A DNA stretch of 64,000 bases from JBBQYD01 sp942493075 (GTDB lineage: Bacteria > Verrucomicrobiota > Verrucomicrobiia > Limisphaerales > UBA8199). Within the stretch, counting starts at the first letter, position 1. Each line of letters starts with the position of its first letter. The notes below the pieces were generated by a model. The model made no database searches and was not told where the DNA came from. It saw nothing but the letters and a program-made list of their open reading frames with translations. Both the position numbers and the translations under genes were made by a program. The stretch covers positions 5,208,001 through 5,272,000 of the forward strand of contig OW818681.1 in the NCBI GenBank assembly GCA_942493075.1, written 5' to 3'. Positions 39,863 to 49,350 of this stretch are shown one piece after another.

Positions 39863-41273
39863 TAAAGACCGCTGCTTGCGCAGCGTCGTAAACCATTGAA
39901 CCTCCTCCAACAACGAGATGAGTCCCCGTTTCCGGAAGTAAGCAGTCGGAAGGGCCGCGTTCATGTGCGATGCGCCCGCGTTCCACCACGGGCCACGGCC
40001 ATTGAAGGCACTTTCACGGGCGCGTTCCCGATCCAGTCCCAAGGCGATGAGCTTGCGCATTCGTGTGCGCGGTTTCTTCCATTTCCTCCATTCCACGCAC
40101 CGCAGCTTGCGCCGCAGCCATTGGTCGAGGTCTTCAAATACGTTTCTCGTTTCCGCGACGCTAAAATAGCTGGCCCAGCCTTGGAGCTTGGGTTTGAGGC
40201 TTTCCAGAAACGCTCTCAGGTTGCGGCCTCGTCCCTCGCGGAACTTTGCCCGCATAGCTTCCTTGAAGCGTTCCACGGACTGCGGAGCCACTCGCAAACG
40301 GCATGCCTTGTGCGCGGTCACTGAGAAACCCAGAAACTTCCGTCCCCATGGCCTCTCCACCGCGCTCTTCTTCGGGTTTACCGTCAGCTTGAGCTTTTCC
40401 TTAAGAAACCGGGTCAGCGATGCCATCACCCGTTCCCCGGCCCGTCGGCTGCCTACGTAGATATTGCAGTCGTCGGCGTACCGGCAGAACCGATGCCCCC
40501 GCTTTTCCAGTTCCTTGTCCAAGTCATCCAGCAGGATATTTGAGAGCAGCGGTGAAAGGCCCACCTTGGGGTGTCCCCTCGCTCCGCGGCTCCACCAACC
40601 CATGCTGCATGATCCCGCTCTCCAGATAGCGCCGGATCAGTCTCAGCATACGCCGATCCTTCACCTTCCGCGCCACCCGAGCCATCAACACGTCGTGGTT
40701 TACTCGATCAAAGAATTTCTCCAAGTCCATATCCACTACCCAGCGTTTGCCGGACTGAATATAGGCCTGTGCCGCTTTGACCGCCTGTGCCGCACTGCAT
40801 CCAGGCCCAAACCCGTAGCTGTGCGGTGAGAACCCCTTTTCCCATACGGGGCTTAGTATCTGATGCATCGCCTGCTGGATTAAACGATCAAGGACCGTCG
40901 GTATTCCCAGCATGCGTGTTCCTCCTCCGGGCTTGGGAATGTCCACTCGCCTGACTGGTCGTGGCTCATAGGTCCCGCTGAGGATTTGCTCTTTGATCTC
41001 TGCCCAATGCTCCCGCAGGAACTCCCGCAGTTGCTTCACCTCCATGCCATCCACTCCGGCGGCACCTCGGTTGGCTTCTACGGCCTGCAAGGCCTTGAGC
41101 ATGTTACCTCGCTCGAGCATTCTTTCGATGAGGTCTGGTTGTTTGGGGCCGGTTTGTTCCTTGCTTCCCGGAAAGTTTGAGCCGCCAACCCTCGCCACTT
41201 CGGGCTTCCGGCCCCGGGCTCGCTGGTCAGCTTCAGATATCTCAATCTTCTTTTCTGGCTCTGCTTCTCTCAT
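39860..41273 (-). pseudogene. ltrA: Group II intron reverse transcriptase/maturase, frameshifted
   Basis: Two frames encode one protein of about 470 residues. The first (41273 to about 40560) has the RT domain start (NMLKALQAVEANRGAAGVDG), RPVRRVDIPKPGGGTRMLGI, SYGFGPGCSAAQAV, VVDMDLEKFFDRVNHDVLM and EGTPQGGP. The second continues LSPLLSNILLDDLDKELEKR, the catalytic CRYADDCNIYV, FLGFSV and a maturase domain, LKPKLQGWASYFSVAETRNV. The junction lies near 40555-40562, where GGGCCTTTCACC replaces an expected GGG-CCx-CTT-TCA, a net loss of two bases. Unless this is a sequencing error, the maturase is inactive. Confidence 0.88.
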
Positions 41274-41700
41274 CGGGAACAAGGGCTCCTTCCCTTGTCT
41301 TTATGTTCAGCCCTTCAGCCGCGAGGCGGCTTACTATGGCTTCTGCTGACTTCTCCGTCGGCTTCGTCGCAGCCTCTCGACCACGCTAGTCCCGCAAGCG
41401 GAACACCGCCGGAGATCTCCCCGGGTATTGCGCACTGACTTCCACGCTTATGCCTGCCACATCTACTTCCGCAGTCTCCGTGCAAGAGTTGGACTTTGAA
41501 TCTTCATGCCTTCTCATCCGCTGCGGTTGCCTCTTATGTGGTTCCTGTTTGTCAGGCCAGCGTTTTGCCTACAGCTTCCTTCAGATTCGGCCTCGCGACC
41601 GACACCCTTGCTGTTCAGCTAGCACTTCCCCTTGCCGGGTGCGCATTGGACTTTAACCAACTAGTCAGTGCACCCTGCCGGGCGCACATGCGAAAAGCCG

Positions 41701-41723
41701 GCACCCCCTAGGCAAGGGGGTGT
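41701..41723 (-). terminator. Terminator hairpin of the epoxide-hydrolase-like gene, next to the intron
   Basis: Arms ACACCCCCT / AGGGGGTGC around TGCC (minus strand), with a short CTTTTC stretch after it (41691-41700). It lies 27 bases beyond the hydrolase stop and 14 bases upstream of the intron 5' end. Confidence 0.7.
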
Positions 41724-41749
41724 TCGACTATCTATGACCTAACCTCAAT

Positions 41750-42760
41750 CTACTGGCTCGGGAGTCTCTTGTTCACTACTTGCTTTTCCAGGAAGCCCCG
41801 GATGTATTCGGCGATAATCGCACCATCCTCTTCCAGTGCAAAATGGCCGGTGTCCAGAAGATGAAACTCTATGTTCTTGAGATCGCGTTTGTAAGGATGG
41901 GCACCTTCAGCAGGAAAGATGTGATCATTCTTCCCCCAAACAATCAGCGTGGGTGGCTGATGCTTTCGGAAATAGTCCTGCCATTTCGGATAAAGCGGCG
42001 GGTTTGAACCGTAATCATAAAAGAGGGCGAGCTGTATTTCCTGGTTGCCGGGACGATCCATGAGCGCCTGATCCACCACCCAGTTGTCGGGGCTGATCGC
42101 TTCAACTCTGCGGGTGCCATTTGTATATTGCCAGCGGGTTGCATCCATATTGAGGATCTTTCGCAACTCCATGGCATTGGTCTCGGAACGCTCCTTCCAG
42201 TAAGCCCGTATCGGTTTCCAGAACTCACGCAAACCCTCCTCGTAGGCGTTTCCATTCTGAATGATCAACCCCTCCACCCGCTCGGGGTGGGCAGCGGCGA
42301 TGCGGAATCCGACCGGCGCCCCGTAGTCCATTACGTATAGACTGTATCGCTTCAGACCGATCTTTTGTATGAAATCCTCCATGGTTTTCGCCAGATTATC
42401 GAATGTATATTTGAACTCTTCCACCTTTGGCATCGAACTCTGCCCATAGCCGGGGTAATCCGGCGCGATCACATGATATCGGTCCGCAAGAGCAGGAATG
42501 AGGTTGCGAAACATGTGCGAGGAAGTAGGAAACCCGTGCAGCAGCAGAACCGCAGGGGCGTCTTTAGGACCAGCTTCACGGTAGAAGATATCCAAGCCGT
42601 TTACTTTGATGGTCCGATACGAAGTGGGGGATTTCAGAACCGATTCTGACATGGAAGCGGCCGGAGACCATGGCGCCATCCCGACGCCGATGACTAGAAG
42701 AGCAGCCGCGACAGCTCGTCGCATAGCTCGATTGATGGGGACACTTTTACTTGGTTTCAT
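41750..42760 (-). CDS. Exported alpha/beta hydrolase, epoxide hydrolase/dehalogenase-like
   Basis: A 336-residue protein from the ATG at 42760, with a leader (MRRAVAAALLVIGVGMAP, cleavage near SPAAS). Family motifs: VLLLHGFPTSSHMFRNLIPA with the HGxP oxyanion segment, PDYPGYGQSS, VMDYGAPVGFRIA with Asp as the likely nucleophile (in place of Ser), VWGKNDHIFP with the acid, and DTGHFALEED with the catalytic His. An Asp nucleophile points to epoxide hydrolase or haloalkane dehalogenase chemistry. It is the last gene of a same-strand cluster that begins with a two-component pair. Confidence 0.85.
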   Translation of the reverse strand: MKPSKSVPINRAMRRAVAAALLVIGVGMAPWSPAASMSESVLKSPTSYRTIKVNGLDIFYREAGPKDAPAVLLLHGFPTSSHMFRNLIPALADRYHVIAPDYPGYGQSSMPKVEEFKYTFDNLAKTMEDFIQKIGLKRYSLYVMDYGAPVGFRIAAAHPERVEGLIIQNGNAYEEGLREFWKPIRAYWKERSETNAMELRKILNMDATRWQYTNGTRRVEAISPDNWVVDQALMDRPGNQEIQLALFYDYGSNPPLYPKWQDYFRKHQPPTLIVWGKNDHIFPAEGAHPYKRDLKNIEFHLLDTGHFALEEDGAIIAEYIRGFLEKQVVNKRLPSQ

Positions 42761-42922
42761 AGCTATATGGTTTGTTATTGTTTTCAGACGGGGAAATGAA
42801 TAAGGCCGGCAATGAGGAGGCATCCCTCCCCTGCTTCTGCAAGCGGCGCGTATCCGGCTGGATACCTTCACCGGCTTCTCAGGCCGGTGAAGAGACAGTG
42901 AGCGTGGTTTTCGGCGGATGCC

Positions 42923-43948
42923 TCAGAAGGACTCCAGGACAACCTTCCCGATCGATTTCCCGCTCTCGACGATCTCATGGGCCCGCCTCAGATTCGCTGC
43001 GTTGATCGTTCCCAGGTGTTCGCGCACGGTTGAACGCAACGTACCGGCGTCTACCAGGCGAGCCACTTCGTTAAGGATATTTCCTTGTTCGGCCATATCA
43101 GCCGTTTGGTAAAGCGGTCGTGTGAACATGAACTCCCAATGCAACGAAATGCTCTTCGGCTTCAGCTTGTTTATGTCGAGAGGCCGGGCCACGTTCTCGA
43201 TCAATGCGATGCCGCTTTGTGGGGCCATTGCTTCAATGATCTCTTCGTAATGCTCCTCTGTCTTTGTCAATGCCAGGGCGTAATTCACACCACCCGGGGC
43301 GATCGCTTTTACCTGCTCTGCCAAAGGCCGACTGTGATCGATGACGTGATGAGCGCCCAATTCACGGCACCAGGCCTGCGTCTCGGGCCGAGATGCGGTT
43401 GCGATGATGATCAAGTCGGTAAGACATCGTGCAAGTTGGATTGCCATGGAGCCCACACCTCCGGCGGCGCCAACGATCAGCAGGGTCCTTGAAGAATTGG
43501 CCTCCTGTCCCCGGCGAACCCGTAATCGGTCGAATATCAGTTCCCACGCGGTAATTGCCGTCAGTGGGAGAGCTGCAGCATCCGCAAAGCCAATGGAGGA
43601 CGGCTTGCGACCCACAATCCGTTCGTCCACGGCTTGATACTCGGCGTAGGAACCGCTGCGATGAATCGAACCCGCGTAGTAGACCTCGTCACCGGGAGCG
43701 AACAGACGCACATCCCTCCCAGCCTCGCTGACGACCCCTGCGGCATCCCAACCTAGCAATTTGTTCGCGTCGGCCTGGCCACGAGGCCCGCTGCCACCCC
43801 GGATTTTGGCATCCACCGGGTTAACGGAAATGGCGCGCACTTCCACCAACAAATCCCTTGGACCTGGGGAAGGGCGTTCCACGGTCACATCGACCAGGCT
43901 GTTCGATTCTGATATTGGCAACGGACTGTAAAACGTCACAGCTTTCAT
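42923..43948 (-). CDS. Zinc-free alcohol dehydrogenase/quinone oxidoreductase family protein
   Basis: A 341-residue medium-chain dehydrogenase/reductase. VRAISVNPVDAKIRGG, LGWDAAGVVSEAGRDV and GDEVYYAGS are the GroES-like domain motifs of the quinone oxidoreductase branch, and LLIVGAAGGVGSMAIQLAR is the NADPH-binding Rossmann loop. The structural and catalytic zinc Cys ligands of classical alcohol dehydrogenases are absent. It ends with GKSIGKVVLE, typical of this family. Such enzymes reduce quinones or reactive enones. It lies 10 bases after the DUF1348 gene. Confidence 0.9.
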   Translation of the reverse strand: MKAVTFYSPLPISESNSLVDVTVERPSPGPRDLLVEVRAISVNPVDAKIRGGSGPRGQADANKLLGWDAAGVVSEAGRDVRLFAPGDEVYYAGSIHRSGSYAEYQAVDERIVGRKPSSIGFADAAALPLTAITAWELIFDRLRVRRGQEANSSRTLLIVGAAGGVGSMAIQLARCLTDLIIIATASRPETQAWCRELGAHHVIDHSRPLAEQVKAIAPGGVNYALALTKTEEHYEEIIEAMAPQSGIALIENVARPLDINKLKPKSISLHWEFMFTRPLYQTADMAEQGNILNEVARLVDAGTLRSTVREHLGTINAANLRRAHEIVESGKSIGKVVLESF

Positions 43949-43958
43949 AGCATGCCAC

Positions 43959-44390
43959 CTATCTGGCTTTTCGTTCCCACCGGAACTTGCGTTCGTTCTC
44001 CTGGATCGGATGCTCGTTGATGCTGGCGTACCGGAACTTCATGTACCCCAGGTCATCGAACTCCCAATTCTCGTTGCCGTGAGCGCGATACCATTGTCCA
44101 GAATCATCGTGATATTCGTATTCGAAGCGGACTGCGATGCGGTTGCCTGTAAAGGCCCAGAGGCTCTTCTTCAAACGGTAATCCAGTTCACGGCTCCATT
44201 TGCGGCGTAGAAACTCTGCGGCCATGGCGCGGCCTTTGAGAAACTCGGCGCGGTTGCGCCACTCTGTGTCTTCGGTGTAGGCGAGGGCGACCCGCTCGGG
44301 GTCGCATGTGTTCCAGGCATCCTCAGCAGCCTGGACCTTTTGACGAGCGCTCTCCTCGGTGAACGGTGGGACGGGCATACGTGGGTTCAT
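43959..44390 (-). CDS. DUF1348 family protein (NTF2/SnoaL-like fold)
   Basis: A 143-residue cytoplasmic protein. KVQAAEDAWNTCDPERVALA, YTEDTEWRNRAEFLKGR, FLRRKWSRELDYRLKKSLW, VRFEYEYHDDSGQWYRAHGN and ENWEFDDLGYMKFRYASIN match the DUF1348 family closely, and the length is usual. The fold is a small alpha+beta barrel; the biochemical role is unknown. It often accompanies oxidoreductase genes, as here between a quinone oxidoreductase and an FAD-dependent disulfide reductase. Confidence 0.9.
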   Translation of the reverse strand: MNPRMPVPPFTEESARQKVQAAEDAWNTCDPERVALAYTEDTEWRNRAEFLKGRAMAAEFLRRKWSRELDYRLKKSLWAFTGNRIAVRFEYEYHDDSGQWYRAHGNENWEFDDLGYMKFRYASINEHPIQENERKFRWERKAR

Positions 44391-44406
44391 AAGAATCCTC
44401 TGTTTC

Positions 44407-45834
44407 CTAATGTGTGGAACGATTGTGCTTTGTTTTCGACGGAATTTGGTTGAACAGCGGAATGAGCCCCTCCGCGATAGTGGGATGGGTCAGAATCCCA
44501 TCACGCAGCAAGGTGTATGGAAGGTTTGCGGTCATGGCCAATTGAATGGCCGGCAGCATTTCGCCTGCATTCACCCCAAGAGCGGCGAAGCCCAGAATTC
44601 GCTCCGATTCCGGCTCAATCAAAACCTTAAGGAAGCCGCGCGTTTCGGAAAGAGTTCGCGTCCGGAGCACCCCACTCATGGGAAGCTTGGCGAGAGTATA
44701 ACTAATGCCCAGCGTCTTTGCTTCGGTCTCGCTCAGGCCTACCCGCGCGAACTCGGGGTCTGTGAACGCGCAGAACGGCACTTGGCGTCCGGTCGTCACC
44801 CGGTTGCCACCAGCGAGATTGTCCCGCACGATGCGGAAATCATCGAATGCGATGTGGGTAAAGTGCGGGCTCCCGGCGCAATCCCCCACAGCCCAAACGC
44901 CGGGTGCGGAAGTCTCAAGGCGTTCGTTGACCTTCACAAAGCCACGCGCCGTTGTCTCGACACCGGCCAGGTGCAAGCCAAGGTCGTTTGTATTTGGAGT
45001 GCGACCCGTGGCAGCCAGCAGGTGAGACCCTTCCAGAGTTATTTCCTGGCCCTGCTGGCTCATGCTCAATGTCACGCTATCGCCGGAAGTGCCTGCAACA
45101 CGCTGCAAAGTTGCGGAAGTGACGACCCGTATGCCCTCGTCACAAAGCAACTCATGCAAGACCGCGGAAACATCTTCATCCTCCTTGGGGGCCAACCGGT
45201 CATTCCGCTCAACAACCGATACTTCGCTGCCGAATCGCCGCATGGCCTGGGCGAACTCAAGTCCGATGAACCCCCCGCCCAGGATGAGCAAGTGTCTGGG
45301 AACATGATCCAGATCGAGAGCTTCGACATGGGTTAAGGGATGCGACTCTCTCAAGCCCGGAGTGGAGTCAATGGCAGTCCGGCTTCCCGTGGAGATGACA
45401 ACAGCCTTTCCCATAACAACACGTTCCCCGCCATCAGGCAGCAAAACAGTAACCATTCTTGGCCCAGTGAAACGACCGGACCCAGAGATCAACTGGGCCC
45501 CGCTCGCACGGTAATTGGCAAGGTGCATCTCGACCAGGTCATCCACCATGCGCCGTTTTCTATCCCGCACAGCCGCCACGTCGATCCGCCAGTTTTGCTT
45601 TGTGATTCCGAACTCCTCGCTTCTCAAAAAGTACGAGGCGACCTTGGCGCTATGGATGATGTTCTTGGTTGGAAGGCAGGCGATATTTGGGCAGGACCCG
45701 CCGATATACTTTCGCTCGACCACGGCCACCTTGGCACCCTGTTTGGCCAGTGTCCAGGCAAGGTACTTTCCAGCTTCACCGCTGCCCAGAACCACCAAAT
45801 CGAACACTTCTGGTTTCATACCCGATAGATTCAT
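44407..45834 (-). CDS. FAD-dependent pyridine nucleotide-disulfide oxidoreductase (MerA/RclA-like)
   Basis: A 475-residue flavoenzyme; the ATG at 45834 or the one at 45819 could start it. The FAD-binding LVVLGSGEAGKYLAWTLAKQ is followed by GGSCPNIACLPTKN, the redox-active CxxxxC pair. The NAD(P)H-binding LLILGGGFIGLEFAQAMRRF, the second FAD segment (GVWAVGDCAGSPHFTHIAFD) and a dimerisation domain (FTDPEFARVGLSETEAK) follow. It lacks the extra C-terminal Cys pair needed for mercury, so HOCl/quinone-type or unknown substrates are more likely. It lies 11 bases after the MBL gene. Confidence 0.9.
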   Translation of the reverse strand: MNLSGMKPEVFDLVVLGSGEAGKYLAWTLAKQGAKVAVVERKYIGGSCPNIACLPTKNIIHSAKVASYFLRSEEFGITKQNWRIDVAAVRDRKRRMVDDLVEMHLANYRASGAQLISGSGRFTGPRMVTVLLPDGGERVVMGKAVVISTGSRTAIDSTPGLRESHPLTHVEALDLDHVPRHLLILGGGFIGLEFAQAMRRFGSEVSVVERNDRLAPKEDEDVSAVLHELLCDEGIRVVTSATLQRVAGTSGDSVTLSMSQQGQEITLEGSHLLAATGRTPNTNDLGLHLAGVETTARGFVKVNERLETSAPGVWAVGDCAGSPHFTHIAFDDFRIVRDNLAGGNRVTTGRQVPFCAFTDPEFARVGLSETEAKTLGISYTLAKLPMSGVLRTRTLSETRGFLKVLIEPESERILGFAALGVNAGEMLPAIQLAMTANLPYTLLRDGILTHPTIAEGLIPLFNQIPSKTKHNRSTH

Positions 45835-45845
45835 CGACTTGAGTT

Positions 45846-46829
45846 TCAGGCAGGCCCGGCAGGCTTCCCGCCTCCATTCCGCACCCCTGCGTAAATGAGG
45901 CTGGCAAAGGTGTTGCCATTGATGACAAAGCCTCCCCACCTGGCGTCGTAATCCGCCGTTGGTTTAGCCGCCAGCACTTCTTCGAGAGTTTTGCCCTGCT
46001 TCTTCAGGGCGGCCACACGGTCGCGGACCGTGACCAGCATCTCATGATATTCGATCAAGTCCGCCTTCCCACCCACGGGGCCATGTCCAGGAATAACAAT
46101 CGTGTCCTTGGATGTGCGCTTAATGTTCTGGTTCGCAGCCTGAATCATTCCATCAATGCTTCCGCCGGTATTGTGATCGATAAACGGGAAATGCCCGTTC
46201 CACCATGTATCGCCTGTCTGAAGGATGTCCGTCCTGGTAAACTCCACGGATACATCGGAGTCGGTGTGAGCCGGCCTGTAGTAATTCAAGAGCAATTCCT
46301 CACCGTTGATGCCCAGCTTGAAGTCGCTCTTGAATACCTTTGATGGCAGGGCACCTTGGGGCGCCGGTGGGAACGTGAAGTTCCAGGCGTCCACCCGCGT
46401 GGTTTTTGACAGGTGTTTGCGGGTGTTTTCGTGTGCCGTAATCTCTGCCCCCATCTCATGCAACCACTCGTTTCCATCTGTATGATCGAAGTGCCAGTGT
46501 GTGTTGATCAAATGTTTGATCGGATTGGAACTCAGACTTTTCAGGGCTTCCGTGAGCCGAGGCCGGGACGCCGTGATTCCGGCATCAACCAGGAGTTGGC
46601 CATCGTCTCCAGCAAGCACCGCAATGTTCCCGCCTGACCCCTCCAGCATACTGACCTTCCCACGCAATTTGTGGACGCTGATTCTGGCTGAAGCCGCGGA
46701 ACCCCGGATCACTGTCACGGGGCTGTCGCTCTCGGCAAAAGCCCGCCATGGTCTGAAGACAGCCCCAGCGGCAAGAACGCCGGCGGCGGCCAGAAAGCTG
46801 CGGCGCGAGTGTTGGGAGGAGATGCTCAT
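45846..46829 (-). CDS. Tat-exported MBL-fold metallo-hydrolase
   Basis: A 327-residue protein. The N-terminus SRRSFLAAAGVLAAGAVF is a twin-arginine signal. The metallo-beta-lactamase core is clear: NIAVLAGDDGQLLVDAGITA, INTHWHFDHTDGNEWLHEMG (HxHxDH metal site), RPAHTDSDVSVEF, LQTGDTWW and VIPGHGPVGGK. Relatives include quercetinase-like and sulfatase/lactonase-type hydrolases; the substrate is unknown. It is 11 bases downstream of the arylesterase-like gene, whose stop precedes the start used here. Confidence 0.88.
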   Translation of the reverse strand: MSISSQHSRRSFLAAAGVLAAGAVFRPWRAFAESDSPVTVIRGSAASARISVHKLRGKVSMLEGSGGNIAVLAGDDGQLLVDAGITASRPRLTEALKSLSSNPIKHLINTHWHFDHTDGNEWLHEMGAEITAHENTRKHLSKTTRVDAWNFTFPPAPQGALPSKVFKSDFKLGINGEELLLNYYRPAHTDSDVSVEFTRTDILQTGDTWWNGHFPFIDHNTGGSIDGMIQAANQNIKRTSKDTIVIPGHGPVGGKADLIEYHEMLVTVRDRVAALKKQGKTLEEVLAAKPTADYDARWGGFVINGNTFASLIYAGVRNGGGKPAGPA

Positions 46830-46840
46830 AAACACGATTT

Positions 46841-47863
46841 TCAGGCTTTAACGAAGTCCAACAGATCCTTGTTAAGTTGATCCTTGGCTGTATCCCCCAG
46901 AGCATGTGAACCACCTGGATAAATCTTCAGGGTAGAATTCTTTACAAGCTTGGCACTGAGCTTCGCGGACGCATCGATTGGCACCACTTGGTCATCGCTG
47001 CCATGGACAATGAGTGTCGGCACATCGAACTTCTTCAAATCTTGAGTGAAATCAGTCTCCGAAAATGCTTTGATGCAGTCATAGGCGTTTTTGAAGCCCG
47101 ACATCAGCCCCTGCATGACCCAGCTTTGAATGAGCCCGTTGGAGGTTTTCGCGCCAGGTCGGTTGAAATTGAAGAAGGGGCCGCTGGCGATATCCAGGAA
47201 GAACTGGGCTCGATCCTGCAAGTAAGCCTTGCGGAAACCATCGAACACGTCCAGGGGAAGCCCGCCCGGGTTGTTGTCCGTTTTGAGCATGATGGGTGGC
47301 ACCGCTCCGACGAGGACAGCCTTCGATACCCGTTTTGTGCCGTGACGCCCGATGTATCGCGCCACTTCACCGCCTCCGGTCGAGTGCCCGACCATGACCG
47401 CGTCCTTTAAGTCGAGCGTTTCAAACAACTCAGCTAGATCATCAGCATAGTGGTCCATGTCGTTTCCGTCCCAGGGCTGGCTCGACCGTCCGTGGCCCCG
47501 GCGATCATGGGCGATACAGCGGCAACCGTGCGAGGCCAGATAGAACATCTGCGAATCCCATGCGTCGGCGTTCAGAGGCCAGCCATGGCTGAATGTGACG
47601 ACGGGACCATTCCTTGGGCCCCAATCCTTGAAGTAAATACTTGTGCCATCTTTTGTTGTGAATGTGTTCATCATCTGGACTCCTTCCTGCGGTTGAGTTT
47701 GCTTCTGTGGTTCGGCGTCACTCCGCGCCTCAACCCACTCAGGCAAGGCGGTCGTGATCGCAACAGTAGCAGTGCCTAACAGAAACTGGCGGCGGTTGGC
47801 GCTGGAGACCATCAAAGGTCTGGTAGTCAGCAGCTCAGGTTCAATTATCGATTTAACTGTCAT
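46841..47863 (-). CDS. Tat-exported alpha/beta hydrolase, non-heme chloroperoxidase/arylesterase family
   Basis: A 340-residue protein. The leader NRRQFLLGTATVAITTALP has a twin-arginine motif, but about 20 residues precede it, so a start at an internal ATG (MVSSANRRQF) is also possible. The hydrolase core has VTFSHGWPLNADAWDSQM, AHDRRGHGRSSQPWDGND, MVGHSTGGGEVARYIGRHG with the catalytic Ser, VHGSDDQVVP with the Asp and GGSHALGD with the His. This is the cofactor-free haloperoxidase/esterase family. It is co-directional with the neighbouring cluster genes. Confidence 0.9.
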   Translation of the reverse strand: MTVKSIIEPELLTTRPLMVSSANRRQFLLGTATVAITTALPEWVEARSDAEPQKQTQPQEGVQMMNTFTTKDGTSIYFKDWGPRNGPVVTFSHGWPLNADAWDSQMFYLASHGCRCIAHDRRGHGRSSQPWDGNDMDHYADDLAELFETLDLKDAVMVGHSTGGGEVARYIGRHGTKRVSKAVLVGAVPPIMLKTDNNPGGLPLDVFDGFRKAYLQDRAQFFLDIASGPFFNFNRPGAKTSNGLIQSWVMQGLMSGFKNAYDCIKAFSETDFTQDLKKFDVPTLIVHGSDDQVVPIDASAKLSAKLVKNSTLKIYPGGSHALGDTAKDQLNKDLLDFVKA

Positions 47864-47881
47864 GTATTATTCCTATTGGTT

Positions 47882-48541
47882 TTATCGTGTTTTACGGCTC
47901 GCAGGCCCTTTCTGAACCATCGTTGCAGCGTATTCCACCCCTTGTCCGTAGGCCCCACAGTGTTCTTTTACCACCTCCATCACTTCCTCATAATGCTGCC
48001 GCCGAGCCCAATCTCGCTGGAACTCCAGCAGCACCTGGAGGGCTGTCAACGACACCGCCCCTGCCTGCTCAATTCTCCTGATTGCCGCGTCATGCGCTAT
48101 CCGACTGGTCCCGCCGGAGGCATCTTCAACGGCGTAAACCCCAAAACCCTGCTCCAGCATTTGAAGGGCTGGGAAGACAAGGCACGCCTCGCTCCACAAC
48201 GCGGCAATCAGGAAATTCCGGCGCTCAGTCTTCTTAACAGCGGCAACGAAAGCCGGATCATCCCAGGCATTCATGCTGGAGCGCTCGATAGGAGTGATGC
48301 CGGGAAAAAGATCCAGCAGTTGAGGTGTGATATTTCCGCTAAACCCCGTGGACTCCACCGCAGTCAAGATGACGGGAACATCAAATATACGGGCGGCTTT
48401 GGCCAGAATAAGGACGTTATTGAGCAGGTCTTGACGATCAATATTTGCAACGCCGAAGAACATCTGAGGCTGATGATCTATAAAGATCACCGCGCAATTC
48501 TCCGGCGTAATCAAACCTTTGTCAGTTGAACTCATGCTCAT
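47882..48541 (-). CDS. Isochorismatase-like cysteine hydrolase (YcaC-type)
   Basis: A 219-residue cytoplasmic enzyme. CAVIFIDHQPQMFFGVANID supplies the catalytic Asp, the VILTAVESTGFSGNITPQL stretch follows, and LIAALWSEACLVFPALQML supplies the nucleophilic Cys; EDASGGTSRIAHDAAIRRI completes the fold. The ATG at 48541 was chosen, with a GGGAG about 15 bases upstream; a GTG at 48568 and an ATG at 48535 are alternatives. YcaC-like proteins are often induced by oxidative or electrophile stress. It is the first enzyme gene after the response regulator. Confidence 0.88.
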   Translation of the reverse strand: MSMSSTDKGLITPENCAVIFIDHQPQMFFGVANIDRQDLLNNVLILAKAARIFDVPVILTAVESTGFSGNITPQLLDLFPGITPIERSSMNAWDDPAFVAAVKKTERRNFLIAALWSEACLVFPALQMLEQGFGVYAVEDASGGTSRIAHDAAIRRIEQAGAVSLTALQVLLEFQRDWARRQHYEEVMEVVKEHCGAYGQGVEYAATMVQKGPASRKTR

Positions 48542-48686
48542 ATATGCGATCGGAATCTCCCGATTCACACTCAGAGCATCGTTCGTCGATTGATGTCTCG
48601 CTATTGGTCGTGTGGGTGAAATTTCCGTGCGACCGGAGGATGAGGGGCCGCTCCTCCTTTTGAAGGAGAAGTCCAGTGGAGTGGAA

Positions 48687-49340
48687 TCACATCTGCACCA
48701 GGCCCCGCTTGCTCGCGGCGGCTACCGCCTCGGTTCGGCTCAGTACGTTGAGTTTTCCAAAGATGCTCCGGAGGTGCGATTTAACGGTCGTTTCGCTCAC
48801 GAAGAGGTTGGCGCTAATTTCCTTGTTGCTCTTCCCACGGGCAAGCAGCGAGAGCACCTCCAGCTCGCGCCCGGTGAGCGTTTCGCTGCTCAGTCCGGCA
48901 GCGAGCTTCGCAACCAGCGCAGGCGCGATTGTCGTCTCGCCGGAGTGCACTTTGCGTATGCTGGTGAGCAATTCCTCGCGCGGCGCATCCTTTAACAGGT
49001 AGCCTTTGGCTCCCGCTTTGATGGCATTCGCGATGTCGGTATCCGTATCAAAAGTGGTGAGCATCAACGCACGCACGGATGCGTCTTGCCGCCGGATTTC
49101 CTCAAGCGCACGAATGCCTCCCAACACCGGCATCTGAAGATCCAGGAGGACCACATCAGGCCGGGACTTTGCCCAAAGCTCGACGGCCTCCCGGCCATCG
49201 GCTGCCTGCGCTGCCACGACCATATCTGGCTGCCTGCCAATAATTGCGACCAGTCCTTCCAGTACCGTTACGTGGTCGTCCGCTACAAGGACGCGTATCT
49301 TTGCTGTCCTGGTACCCTGCTTTTTGGGGCTTAAGCTCAT
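48687..49340 (-). CDS. NarL/LuxR-family response regulator
   Basis: A 217-residue regulator. The receiver has VLVADDHVTVLEGLVAIIG, the phospho-acceptor Asp in VVLLDLQMPVLGG, LMLTTFDTDTDI and the Lys in YLLKDA. The DNA-binding domain has LTGRELEVLSLLARGKSNKE, then ISANLFVSETTVKSHLRSIF. It follows the GAF/PAS kinase gene with a 10-base gap and precedes the stress-enzyme cluster by about 145 bases, so it is a plausible activator of that cluster. Confidence 0.93.
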   Translation of the reverse strand: MSLSPKKQGTRTAKIRVLVADDHVTVLEGLVAIIGRQPDMVVAAQAADGREAVELWAKSRPDVVLLDLQMPVLGGIRALEEIRRQDASVRALMLTTFDTDTDIANAIKAGAKGYLLKDAPREELLTSIRKVHSGETTIAPALVAKLAAGLSSETLTGRELEVLSLLARGKSNKEISANLFVSETTVKSHLRSIFGKLNVLSRTEAVAAASKRGLVQM

Positions 49341-49350
49341 GTGAACGCTA

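Larger units (their letters stand above)
39790..41687 (-). mobile_element. Group II intron, probably class C, carrying a broken reverse transcriptase
   Basis: The minus strand begins at 41687 with GTGCGCCCGGCAGGGTGCA, matching the conserved 5' GUGYG and following bases of bacterial group II introns. It ends at 39790 in ...CCTCACCTCCTAC after a domain V/VI pair. Size is about 1.9 kb. The insertion point is just downstream, on the minus strand, of the terminator hairpin at 41701-41723, the site preference of group IIC introns. The region 41283-41687 is the structured 5' part (domains I-III) and has no gene. The encoded maturase is frameshifted. Confidence 0.85.

Noticed and set aside
41450..41711. 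Plus-strand frames inside the 5' part of the intron
   Set aside because: They lie within structured intron RNA domains on the opposite strand and have no protein family features.
44407..45834. Calling the FAD reductase a true mercuric reductase
   Set aside because: The C-terminal vicinal Cys pair and an N-terminal HMA domain are missing and no mer genes are nearby.
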